Shown one piece after another: positions 1-8,533 of a stretch of DNA of 64,000 nt. The notes beneath the pieces were generated by a model that had not been told where the DNA came from, made no database searches, and saw only the letters and a list, made by a program, of their open reading frames with translations. The position numbers and the translations under genes are program-made. Source of the DNA: Saccharolobus caldissimus (GTDB taxonomy: Archaea > Thermoproteota > Thermoprotei_A > Sulfolobales > Sulfolobaceae); contig NZ_AP025226.1 in the NCBI RefSeq assembly GCF_020886315.1, positions 1,514,001-1,578,000 on the forward strand. The letters run 5' to 3'. The first letter of the stretch is position 1. Every line of letters begins with the position of its first letter.

Positions 1-82
1 TGATTTAGCATTTGATTTTCTGAGAAAGAATATAACATATATTATTTGATAATAAAGATAAAATTGAATTCGTATACTTTGG

Positions 83-90
83 TTTATATA
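83..90 (+). promoter_or_regulatory. TATA box of small membrane gene
   Basis: TTTATATA is centred about 26 nt upstream of the ATG at 113. This predicts a leaderless transcript and decides the start of the following gene against an in-frame TTG at 95. Confidence 0.5.
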
Positions 91-112
91 TCCCTTGGTA
101 ATACAATCACAT

Positions 113-307
113 ATGAAACTTAACGATAAAAATATTGTATTACTAATAGTATTACTTATAAGTGGAGCAATGCTTGTCTACCTTACAATAATATCGTATA
201 ATGCAGAGATGATATTGTCATCTACTGTTCCCATTCAAATGTTACCTCTAATAATAATAAGTGTAGTGATGATAATATTATCTATATTATTATTCTTTAT
301 TAAGTAG
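113..307 (+). CDS. small two-helix membrane protein
   Basis: This 64-residue protein consists almost entirely of two hydrophobic segments (about residues 8-27 and 40-63) joined by a short polar loop. It is therefore probably an integral membrane protein with both ends on the same side. I do not recognise a family. The reading frame is open from a TTG at 95, but the TATA box at 83-90 places the transcription start at the ATG at 113. Its last codons overlap the end of the convergent CARF-PIN gene by 8 bp. Function unknown. Confidence 0.5.
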   Translation: MKLNDKNIVLLIVLLISGAMLVYLTIISYNAEMILSSTVPIQMLPLIIISVVMIILSILLFFIK

Positions 308-1553
308 CTAAAATATCTGAGAGAATTTCTAGAATTTTAGGATAATTATATCTTTTATCAGCAACTCTAACTTTTACCCTTCTTTCTTGGAGGTGATAAT
401 AAGAGTGTAGCTCTGCAACTTTACTTCCGTTAAGGCTTATTTCTATCATTCTCCTAATGCCGTTACGATAATCGTTATAGAAACTGAGACAGTGTAACAA
501 TTCACCTATATCCCATTCTCTCATTTCCTTTCTTACCTTACTCAGAATTATAGTCCTCAGTCCTCTACTTTGGGCTGTAATACCTAAAGCTTTATCTGCA
601 GTTATTAATACTACGTTATCCTCTACATTTTTCTTTATCTCTAACGCCTCGTTTATTAATCCCATATCCCCTGATGATTTAACTTGTGATGTTATAGGAG
701 GGACATGAAGTGACCTATAACTTAACATTCCCAAAAGGAATTTTACTTTATTTTCGTCAATTTTCTGAGTATCTTGAGCAGTATGATTATAAAGCTCATT
801 AAACGTATTCTTAGATGAAAGTAATCTAAAACCGTATTTTCTACTGTAAACTAAACTCCTTAACCTATTACCTAATTTAATATAAACATTAGTATCAGCT
901 AAGAATAAACTTCCTCTCTCCGCCTCTTTAATTATGTCCTTCTCCTCTTCGTATCTAAGTTTTCCAGATCTAAATAAACAGATCTCTTCAATTTCGTCAG
1001 GATTTTCTAAATCTACGTTATTTATCTCAACATTGCCGTGAAGTCTTAGAATATTTATGAAGGCCCTAAGTGAATTAACATTTAACAAACTCTCAACCTC
1101 ATTCACGTTTTGCGTTAAAGGTGGATCGTAAGGTATATCATCCCCAGTCCTAATGTTTATAACTTTTAATTGCTCGAAGGGAACGTAACCAAATATATTA
1201 TAACCCTCTCTTTCATCCTTCAAGTAAACGTATCTAATTTCTTCAGCCCTACTGTAATAGGTTGCACTTAATGCCATGTATTTTCTTCCTGGTGTGATAT
1301 CAAATACGTTAATCTCCTCGTTTTTTATCTTTTCTCTCCACAGCTTAATACCCTCTCCTATGACCTTCTCCTCTATTAATGCCTTTACACCTAAATACTC
1401 TAATACTTTTTCCATCCCTTTAATGTCCTTTTTCGGAGGATCCTCCCTAAATATTATAATCTTATTTGGCTTCAATCCAGTAAAAATTTCCGTTAATATC
1501 GCGTTAATTGTAGTAACTGATTTATCAGATCCTAACGTAGCAAGAATTAACAT
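300..1553 (-). CDS. CARF-PIN fusion, putative cyclic-oligoadenylate-activated RNase
   Basis: This 417-residue protein has two parts. The N-terminal half looks like a CARF (CRISPR-associated Rossmann fold) domain: a first strand LILATLGSDKS and a ligand-loop motif FDITPGRK at residues 84-91, matching the D-x-T-x-G-x-K signature of CARF sensors. From about residue 215 a PIN ribonuclease domain follows, with the acidic set D220 (LADTN), E253 (FNE), D296 (SSGD) and D320 (ITADK). Proteins with this architecture are known accessory effectors of type III CRISPR systems, in which CARF binds cyclic oligoadenylate and switches on the attached RNase. No cas gene is adjacent; the cmr locus is 42 kb away. 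Activity and ligand are inferred. Confidence 0.8.
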   Translation of the reverse strand: MLILATLGSDKSVTTINAILTEIFTGLKPNKIIIFREDPPKKDIKGMEKVLEYLGVKALIEEKVIGEGIKLWREKIKNEEINVFDITPGRKYMALSATYYSRAEEIRYVYLKDEREGYNIFGYVPFEQLKVINIRTGDDIPYDPPLTQNVNEVESLLNVNSLRAFINILRLHGNVEINNVDLENPDEIEEICLFRSGKLRYEEEKDIIKEAERGSLFLADTNVYIKLGNRLRSLVYSRKYGFRLLSSKNTFNELYNHTAQDTQKIDENKVKFLLGMLSYRSLHVPPITSQVKSSGDMGLINEALEIKKNVEDNVVLITADKALGITAQSRGLRTIILSKVRKEMREWDIGELLHCLSFYNDYRNGIRRMIEISLNGSKVAELHSYYHLQERRVKVRVADKRYNYPKILEILSDILAT

Positions 1554-1860
1554 TAAGTTATTAATAGGTTTTGAAGGTAAATTAATTTTTTAACGATGAC
1601 CAGTGCCTGATAGTAATTAAATGCAATATTCTTTAATTTATCATATATATATATTTAATTAATTTTTTATATAAATAATATTATTTTTCATGAGCTAATG
1701 ATAGTAAGATATTAAGTTACGAATGAATAAGTGTAGTTATAAAAGCGTGCTCATCGTTATACTCTGCGTGAAATTCTCATAAATGTAGCTAAATGTAGAA
1801 TAATTGGTATAGTTTTAGCACTTCATTATTTTATATAATTTAAAATCATTTATGAACGTA

Positions 1861-3036
1861 TTATAAACTTAAGGAAATTCCTTGTGACTTTAACCACGCC
1901 ATGAATTCATCTCTTTTACTTAACGCGAACTTATAAGCTAATTCCCTAATATCAACGTTTTCTACACTATTTGTGTAAGTTAACTCGTTGACAATATCCT
2001 TAAGTTTATTATAATCGAATCTAACGTCATCTACTAAGATAATTCCTTCACCTAAATCCTCTTTTACGGTACTATCAACACTCACTCTACTTATTACCAT
2101 ACCCTTCTTAGGTCTATAGATAGCCTTATATAACTCTATCACCTTGTATTCCTTAACTCTTTTAGTCTCTCCTTCGGAGAAGGACGGTAATTCTTTTTCC
2201 TTAACGCCCAATACCTCAGCTAAGCCCTCATAGAGTCCCTTTAACCATCTAGCTCTCCACTCATTACCGCTTAATGGCTTATAGTCCTTAAGATATCTCC
2301 ACCTCTTCCACCAATTCTCTAACTCTTTAAACTCAACTATATAGTGTGGCCTTTTTATTGGAATATCACCGTTAAAGTCTACAATATCTACCTCAATTCC
2401 TTCATAAATCAGCATATCTGGTCTAACTAGGGAATAAAATTTCCAGACCTTTTCTAAATCTTTACCGTCCTCCCAACTTATAGGCCTTGGAGCTTCAAGG
2501 AAAAAGCTAAAAGAGTTGAATACGTTTCCTACTACTACGTTAGGGGGAATTATACCACTCTTCTGTTTTCCGTTTCTGTCCAAATCTATATACCTATGTT
2601 CGGGATAAATTAACACATAACCCCTCTCTGATAGTAATAAGAGTAGGGAAAATAGACCCCAAGATTGGTAAATGGAACGCATGTTAGAGTTAAATGAACT
2701 GGTAATAGCTTGCTTGCCCTTCTTTATGAAATCCTCTACCGTTATCCTTCCTCTAATTAAATCATGATAGTAAATGAATAGTTTTTTAACTAAATGTCTT
2801 CTAGGATCATCTAAAAAACTTTTCATTTCTTTGCTATATAATACGCCATTAATTTTTAGTCTTTCCTTAATCTCTTCAAGAACTCTTAAGTACTCGCTTA
2901 TCCAAACCTTAGCATCATGTAGCTTCTCGCCCATGAAATAATCTACAAACTCATACTTTACTTCCTCAGCCCATTCAGGAACATTTTTACCGAATTTATC
3001 AATTCCGTAAATTTCTCTTAATTTATCCTCAATCAC
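1861..3036 (-). CDS. PD-(D/E)XK-like putative nuclease
   Basis: This 391-residue protein is mostly charged and helical and has no membrane segment. In its middle it carries a pattern typical of PD-(D/E)XK nucleases: E136 in a helix, D207 in RPDML, then a strand ending in E235-x-K237 (IVEFKE), followed by a Trp/Arg-rich helix. The rest matches nothing I recognise. The ATG at 3036 gives a plausible start. It lies 307 bp upstream of the CARF-PIN gene on the same strand, so the two could form a defence pair, but no operon link is visible. It could also be a non-nuclease protein with a chance match. Confidence 0.5.
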   Translation of the reverse strand: MIEDKLREIYGIDKFGKNVPEWAEEVKYEFVDYFMGEKLHDAKVWISEYLRVLEEIKERLKINGVLYSKEMKSFLDDPRRHLVKKLFIYYHDLIRGRITVEDFIKKGKQAITSSFNSNMRSIYQSWGLFSLLLLLSERGYVLIYPEHRYIDLDRNGKQKSGIIPPNVVVGNVFNSFSFFLEAPRPISWEDGKDLEKVWKFYSLVRPDMLIYEGIEVDIVDFNGDIPIKRPHYIVEFKELENWWKRWRYLKDYKPLSGNEWRARWLKGLYEGLAEVLGVKEKELPSFSEGETKRVKEYKVIELYKAIYRPKKGMVISRVSVDSTVKEDLGEGIILVDDVRFDYNKLKDIVNELTYTNSVENVDIRELAYKFALSKRDEFMAWLKSQGISLSL

Positions 3037-3631
3037 AGTATTACCTACGATAGAACGCCTAATAAGTATTATTTAATAAATAACTGCGGAGATATCAAAC
3101 CCTTATTCTTAATTCATTAAACACATTAATATCTATATTAACAATCCGTATAGCATCTATCATGCCTCTAGATTCTATATAGAATATTAATGCATTATTA
3201 ATCTATAGGAATTAAAAGTTTATGAAATTCTAGTCAACTTCTTTTCTCCTTAATTCCCTTACTCACTTTTCTTCATAGTACTTATCACTCACAACTAATA
3301 ATTGTTATCTTACTTTTCCTAAAACTACTTCATTATTAAATTATTTATCTTTTTTGAATTTATGTAGTTTAACAGTTTCTAGAATATTGTCCTTAAATAT
3401 AAACGTTTTTCAAATAAATTTATATCAATACGGAAAAAATCATTATAAATTATAATATACTCTAAAATTAACGTCAATTAATCTAATATATTATCTAATT
3501 TATTATGATCTAATTATATGTTTTATATATATTAATATCTATATATAATGATGGAGAAACACACTCGATAATAAATTAAAAATTTTTTAATCACTATATA
3601 ATTTTAATGAAATATAAACAAATTAATGAAT
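3037..3631. other. 595-bp AT-rich intergenic region
   Basis: No coding frame, RNA gene or repeat is recognised. The DNA is strongly AT-rich with several TATA-like stretches, one of which should serve the gene ending at 1861. The right part lies behind the ubiD stop codon. Confidence 0.5.
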
Positions 3632-5071
3632 TTATCTATCTTCAAATATTTCCTTCCATTTTTCTGTTATTCTCTTTACTAGATCATCACTAGGTTTAAC
3701 TTCTTTAGGGAACTCATTTTTAAGTAACTTACTGAAAGGTTTTACTGCATATATTATAGCTCTTGATGAAGTGTATTCCTTAACGTTTTCCCTTCTCTCA
3801 GCCATAGGATCTAACGGGGTACTTGGTACATTTAATATGATATCAATTGAATTAGAAGGGTCTGATCTAGTACACATCGCCCATATTACCTGGTTTAGAT
3901 CTGAAGGGTCTATGTCATCATCGACTACTATTACATATCTCCCTCCATAAACTCCTAATGGTGAGCTAGCTACTATATGCCCTACCATAGTTGCATGCCC
4001 CGCAAAAGTTTGTTTAATTGAAATCACGATAAATGCCCTTGAAAATCCTACCTCATGAGCCCATACTCCTACTACATTAGGAACGCCTATCCTGTCCAAC
4101 ATTTCCCAAATCATGGCAGATCTAATTGGACAACGAAAGTAGGAGTAATCGTAAGGAGGTATACTTGGAGCAGTACCTAGAAGTATTGGGTTATTCCTAT
4201 AATAAACCCTTTTAACCTCAATTACTGGACTCTTCATTCTTCCTCCAGCGTAATAGCCCATAAATTCACCGAATGGCCCCTCATCTGTCATTTCCCCTGT
4301 AATATAACCTTCTATTGCAATTTCGCTCTCAGCTGGAATAGGTAAACCAGTTATCTCTCCTTGAATTACCTTAAATCTATCTCCTACTACTGCACCTGCA
4401 AAATTATACTCAGAAACTCCAGCTGGTACTTCCATACCAGAAAAAATAAATAACGATAAAGGGGGGCCAAAAGAGATAGCTACTGGACATTTTTCACCTC
4501 TCTTTAAATATTTCTCCATGTGCATTCTTCCGTGATGGCTAGAATCTATAAATATAGCTAGTTTATTTTTATCCACTAGCATTACTCTATAAGTCCCGAC
4601 ATTAATCCAACCTGAATCTGGATCTTTAGTTATAACTGCATCAGCAGTACCTATATATCTTCCACCGTCAAGTTCGTGCCATTTTGGGGCTGGAAACTTA
4701 AACATATTTATTTTATCTTCTTTATCTATATTTTCTAATAGAGGTGAATCACTAACTATTATCGGATCATAATTCATATATTCTTTACTAGCATAATTTA
4801 ATCTCTCCCTTAATTTTTTAGCGAGTTCGATGTCACTTAAATTGGGAGATAAACCTAAAACTAGTCCTACCCTTTTCGAGTCTAATAAGGCACCAGTTAA
4901 GACTCTAAATCCCTTGGGATAACCCTTTATCTCATCAAACAATAAAGTGTATTTATTTCTTTTAGCGTTAAGATCTGTTATCGCTCCAATTTCTAAATTC
5001 CAATCCGCACCTAGAATTTCCTTTAAAAGACCTAACTTTCTAACCTCTTCTATAAATTTTCGAATTTCCAT
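3632..5071 (-). CDS. UbiD-family prenylated-FMN decarboxylase
   Basis: This 479-residue protein matches the UbiD (de)carboxylase family along its length. It shows the cofactor/substrate motif INVGTYR (N157, R162) and the acidic pair in AESEIAIEGY (E248, E254) followed by EGPFGEF (E264). R162 with these glutamates would form the E-R-E site that acts with prenylated FMN on alpha,beta-unsaturated or aromatic carboxylic acids. No ubiX-like prenyltransferase is in the window. It is the last gene of the leftward group MFS carrier - alcohol dehydrogenase - UbiD, 17 bp downstream of the dehydrogenase, so a catabolic role on an imported organic acid is likelier than quinone synthesis. The substrate is unknown. 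Confidence 0.9.
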   Translation of the reverse strand: MEIRKFIEEVRKLGLLKEILGADWNLEIGAITDLNAKRNKYTLLFDEIKGYPKGFRVLTGALLDSKRVGLVLGLSPNLSDIELAKKLRERLNYASKEYMNYDPIIVSDSPLLENIDKEDKINMFKFPAPKWHELDGGRYIGTADAVITKDPDSGWINVGTYRVMLVDKNKLAIFIDSSHHGRMHMEKYLKRGEKCPVAISFGPPLSLFIFSGMEVPAGVSEYNFAGAVVGDRFKVIQGEITGLPIPAESEIAIEGYITGEMTDEGPFGEFMGYYAGGRMKSPVIEVKRVYYRNNPILLGTAPSIPPYDYSYFRCPIRSAMIWEMLDRIGVPNVVGVWAHEVGFSRAFIVISIKQTFAGHATMVGHIVASSPLGVYGGRYVIVVDDDIDPSDLNQVIWAMCTRSDPSNSIDIILNVPSTPLDPMAERRENVKEYTSSRAIIYAVKPFSKLLKNEFPKEVKPSDDLVKRITEKWKEIFEDR

Positions 5072-5088
5072 AGGCTATCTTACTACTT

Positions 5089-6105
5089 TTACGGTATTAA
5101 TACTTGCCTACCAGTTATCTTATTTTTTTCTAAATTTTCTAATGCCTTATTTGCATCCTCTAATTTTAACGTTGTCACTACTGGTTTTATTTTTCCATTT
5201 TCTCCCAGTTTTACTACTGATAAGAAGTCTCTTTGATTTCCCGTTAAAGTTCCTAGAAATTGCCACCCCATGGAATGTAGTCGTAATCCTGCTTCTTGTG
5301 GTAATGTTCCTCCGAAAGTACCCACTTTAACATATTTTCCTAGCTTTGCCAATAACGGGTAGTATTTTTCAATGTTAGAACCTACTAAGTCTATTATTGC
5401 ATCAACTCCCCTATTTTCCGTTACTCTCATTATCTCACTAATCTCATTTACTCTAAATACGTAATCAGCACCTAATCTTTCAGCTAATTTTAACCCCTCT
5501 TCATTAATATCGACTCCTATGACTAAGGAGCCATAAACGTTCTTGGCTATTTGTACTGCCATACTACCCAAACCTCCTCCAACACCTATTATTAAAACAC
5601 TTTTAGAAGGGTCTAAATTAGCAAGTCTTAAAGCCCTATATACCGTGACTCCAGAGCACGCAAGAGGAGCAGCCTCAATAGGGGATAAGTTACTTATCTT
5701 ATATAAATACTTGAAATCGGGAACTACTACATATTCTGCGAAACCTCCGTCTGTATTGATTCCAAGCCATGTAGGATTATCGCAGTATTGCTCCTCACCA
5801 ATTCTACAATAATAGCATGAACCCTCACCAATCCAAGGATTAACTAACACTTTATCTCCCTTAGAAAGAGGCACGTTATCTCCAACTTCAGCGACAACTC
5901 CTGCAATCTCGTGACCGGGAGTCAAAGGTAACTTAGGTTTAACATTAACCCTTTTATATATAGTCCCATCTCTAACAGATAAGTCAGTGTGGCAAACTCC
6001 ATTAGCTTCAACTTTTACTAAAACTTGATTATAATTAACTTTAGGTATATCAATGTCCCTTAAGACTAATGGTTTGCCAAATTCCAATATTTGCATTGCT
6101 CTCAT
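5089..6105 (-). CDS. zinc-dependent NAD(P) alcohol dehydrogenase
   Basis: This 338-residue medium-chain dehydrogenase closely resembles the Saccharolobus solfataricus ADH. The catalytic zinc ligands are the Cys of GVCHTD and the His of PGHEIAG. The structural zinc lobe EGSCYYCRIGEEQYC uses one Glu and three Cys, the same unusual variant as in the Saccharolobus enzyme. The Rossmann motif is GVGGGLG at about residue 175. It oxidises alcohols to aldehydes or ketones, or the reverse. It starts 1 bp after the MFS carrier stop and is followed by ubiD, so the three are probably one operon. Confidence 0.92.
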   Translation of the reverse strand: MRAMQILEFGKPLVLRDIDIPKVNYNQVLVKVEANGVCHTDLSVRDGTIYKRVNVKPKLPLTPGHEIAGVVAEVGDNVPLSKGDKVLVNPWIGEGSCYYCRIGEEQYCDNPTWLGINTDGGFAEYVVVPDFKYLYKISNLSPIEAAPLACSGVTVYRALRLANLDPSKSVLIIGVGGGLGSMAVQIAKNVYGSLVIGVDINEEGLKLAERLGADYVFRVNEISEIMRVTENRGVDAIIDLVGSNIEKYYPLLAKLGKYVKVGTFGGTLPQEAGLRLHSMGWQFLGTLTGNQRDFLSVVKLGENGKIKPVVTTLKLEDANKALENLEKNKITGRQVLIP

Positions 6106-6106
6106 A

Positions 6107-7444
6107 TTAAACGCTCTCCTTAGTAGTAACCTCTATTTCCTTAGATATATTTCCTCTTGTTTCTGGAGTAAGTAACGATCCTATTAAAATTATAATTGCG
6201 GCTATTATAAGGGAGTAAAACATAACGATGGGAAATTTAGGTATTCCGCCTATTGATGCTAAGACTAGGCTAATAATAGTTGGCGATGCTCCAGCTATTG
6301 CGAATCCAGTATTCCACGTAAAGGCTACACCGGTACCTCTTATACTAGTTGGATATAATTCATTTAGATAGATCATTACTATTCCGCCACCAAAATCACT
6401 TAATAATGATATTATAAATGCTGTAAAAATTATATTAGTTAAACTTTTAAAGGTTAAAGAAGCCAAATATAAGAATGAAGGTGCTACTATTGCAATAACT
6501 ATAATAGCTCCTATAATAGACATAATTTTTCTACCTATATGTTGTGATATCTCTCCACCTAAGGTAGGACCTATTAACATACCTACAGACGCTATTATCA
6601 TTGTTATTCCTATCTCTGGCTTACTTAATTTATTAACCTTAGCAAGGAAAGTAGGGAATAGACCTTGAGGGATATAATACATTAACGCCCAACCAATAGT
6701 TATTAGTAAAGCAATCCCTAACATTCTTCTATACTTAGATGAAAATAGTTCTCTTACTGGAGATTTTACGATTTTTCCTCTGTTCTTTACTCTTTCCCAA
6801 GTTTCGCTTTCTGGGACTAAGTAGTTAACAAAGCCTAAAACGGCTAATGGAAGTAGCCCTCCAAAAAACATTACTCTCCATCCCCATACTAGGTATAAGG
6901 GGCCAGGGAATAATATTGCAGTCATATAGAACCAAGCTGAGGCTATTAAATATGCCGCACCAGCTCCAGCAAATCCCATTCCACCCACCCAGCCTCTATG
7001 TCTTTCTGGAACAGATTCTGGGCCTATGGTGTGGCTGCCAGACGTTATTCCTCCTACGAAAAATCCTTCCGCTAACCTTAGTATAATAAGTAATATGGGT
7101 GCTATAATTCCAGCTATAGCGTAAGTCGGTAATGTACCTTGTAACGTTGCCGTAATTACGAGACCTATGATGCCATAGGAGATTGCCTTTTTCCTTCCTA
7201 ATTTATCTGAAATTCTTGTTCCGAAATAAGTTGCTCCTACTGGTCTCATGATAAATGATGTGAGAAAACTAGCATAGGTCGCTGCTATCGAAAGCAATAA
7301 TATTTTTGAAGGAAAGAAAAGTTCAGCAATGTAGGGTGTAACAAGTAATATGCTAAATAAGTCATAAAGGTCAAACGTCCATGTGAAGAACGTAGCTAAC
7401 ATCCATTTAATATGCTTACTTGTTAATTTATCATTAGGTTTCAT
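6107..7444 (-). CDS. MFS transporter, metabolite:H+ symporter type
   Basis: This 445-residue protein has about 12 hydrophobic helices and the major-facilitator signature DKLGRKKA after helix 2 (TRISDKLGRK), with a second copy after helix 8 (QHIGRK). Sequence style (FFVGG near helix 4, PESETWERVKNRGK in the central loop) fits the metabolite:H+ symporter subfamily, which imports organic and aromatic acids. It is the first gene of the leftward operon with alcohol dehydrogenase and ubiD and probably brings in their substrate. The 262-bp upstream region separates it from the regulator gene and should hold its promoter. Confidence 0.88.
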   Translation of the reverse strand: MKPNDKLTSKHIKWMLATFFTWTFDLYDLFSILLVTPYIAELFFPSKILLLSIAATYASFLTSFIMRPVGATYFGTRISDKLGRKKAISYGIIGLVITATLQGTLPTYAIAGIIAPILLIILRLAEGFFVGGITSGSHTIGPESVPERHRGWVGGMGFAGAGAAYLIASAWFYMTAILFPGPLYLVWGWRVMFFGGLLPLAVLGFVNYLVPESETWERVKNRGKIVKSPVRELFSSKYRRMLGIALLITIGWALMYYIPQGLFPTFLAKVNKLSKPEIGITMIIASVGMLIGPTLGGEISQHIGRKIMSIIGAIIVIAIVAPSFLYLASLTFKSLTNIIFTAFIISLLSDFGGGIVMIYLNELYPTSIRGTGVAFTWNTGFAIAGASPTIISLVLASIGGIPKFPIVMFYSLIIAAIIILIGSLLTPETRGNISKEIEVTTKESV

Positions 7445-7706
7445 TTTTAAACTCCTCCATAACTTACCTAAATTTACCTTTTTAATAAATGTTACTTCAA
7501 TTACATATCATTTAAATATATTAATCAATCAATTACATTTTCTCTAGATCTAACCTACATCAAACTAGTTAGAATTTTAAATAGGTTAGACCCAGCCGTA
7601 ATTTTAAATGAATGATATAAATTATAGATGTATAATATTTCGAAAAATATCTATATTATTAAGAGCAGAAAGCCAGAATAAGATTTACTTTGTTTTTTCA
7701 TTTAAA

Positions 7707-8354
7707 CTAGTCTTTACTGATATTTTTAATGAAACTTCCTATAATCTTTTTCTCAGCGTTCCTTAAATGGTATATTAATGTGGATTGCTTAATGCCCAGC
7801 ATATTTGCTAGGTCTCTAGCTTTAATTTTACGCGGATAATCAAAGTAGCCAGCTTCATATGCTAATGAGAGAATTTTAAACTCCTTGTCAGTTAACGTGT
7901 CTAACGGTAAATTATCGCTTATATTAACATTTTCTATCTCCGCTATTTCATCTAAATCCTTAATAATTCTATTAATCTTATGCTCATAAGTTAGAAAGTT
8001 CCATATCTCTCCCCCATTATATTTCATAGTATTTAAAACTATTCCATTATGTTTAGTTATTATAGAGAAAATGGAATTATCATAATCTCTTCCCAAGTCC
8101 ACAAATATTTTATTACCATATCTATAAACATTGAAGATTTCCTTGATTCTTTCCTCGAATTTTAACTTAGTTATATCTCTATATCCTCTTTCTGAGACAA
8201 TTGCAAATACTCTTAGTAAATTTTTTTCTGGATAAGGAATTAAATTTAGAATTTCTACTAAATCTTTATTTAAATAATATTTACTCCAACAATTTTCATG
8301 AATAATATAAATGTTAACCAGTTTTAGAGGATAAGTATTAAATCCCTTCATCAT
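7707..8354 (-). CDS. Bat-type HTH transcriptional regulator
   Basis: This 215-residue protein ends in a helix-turn-helix of the bacterio-opsin-activator type (about residues 160-208, with LTDKEFKILSLAY leading in and ARDLANMLGIKQSTLIYHLR as the recognition unit). The N-terminal 150 residues form a mixed alpha/beta sensor-like part with no ligand motif I can name. It sits between the MFS/ADH/UbiD operon and the divergent acyl-CoA synthetase gene, so it probably controls both. A perfect palindrome in the shared upstream region (8467-8482) is a candidate operator. Confidence 0.82.
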   Translation of the reverse strand: MMKGFNTYPLKLVNIYIIHENCWSKYYLNKDLVEILNLIPYPEKNLLRVFAIVSERGYRDITKLKFEERIKEIFNVYRYGNKIFVDLGRDYDNSIFSIITKHNGIVLNTMKYNGGEIWNFLTYEHKINRIIKDLDEIAEIENVNISDNLPLDTLTDKEFKILSLAYEAGYFDYPRKIKARDLANMLGIKQSTLIYHLRNAEKKIIGSFIKNISKD

Positions 8355-8466
8355 TTAATTCTACACTTCATAAAATATATAATTTTACTTAATGATTCAC
8401 TGACGAGCCTTTATGTAACTCTGTCATATTCCTAACCTTTCTCATCCTTGACTAGATGTGAAATTT

Positions 8467-8482
8467 TTGGCAAAATTGCCAA
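8467..8482. promoter_or_regulatory. 16-bp palindrome, candidate operator
   Basis: A perfect inverted repeat with arms TTGGCAA and TTGCCAA and a 2-bp AA centre lies 23 bp upstream of the TATA box of the acyl-CoA synthetase gene and 113 bp upstream of the divergent regulator. This position fits an activator or an autoregulated dimer such as the neighbouring Bat-type protein. Confidence 0.55.
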
Positions 8483-8504
8483 TAATGATAGATAGATAAA
8501 TAAA

Positions 8505-8514
8505 GATATAAATA
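8505..8514 (+). promoter_or_regulatory. TATA box of acyl-CoA synthetase gene
   Basis: GATATAAATA is centred about 26 nt before the cluster of possible start codons TTG/GTG/GTG at 8534-8542, so the transcript is probably leaderless. Confidence 0.55.
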
Positions 8515-8533
8515 CCTTTTCTTAAATCATTAA

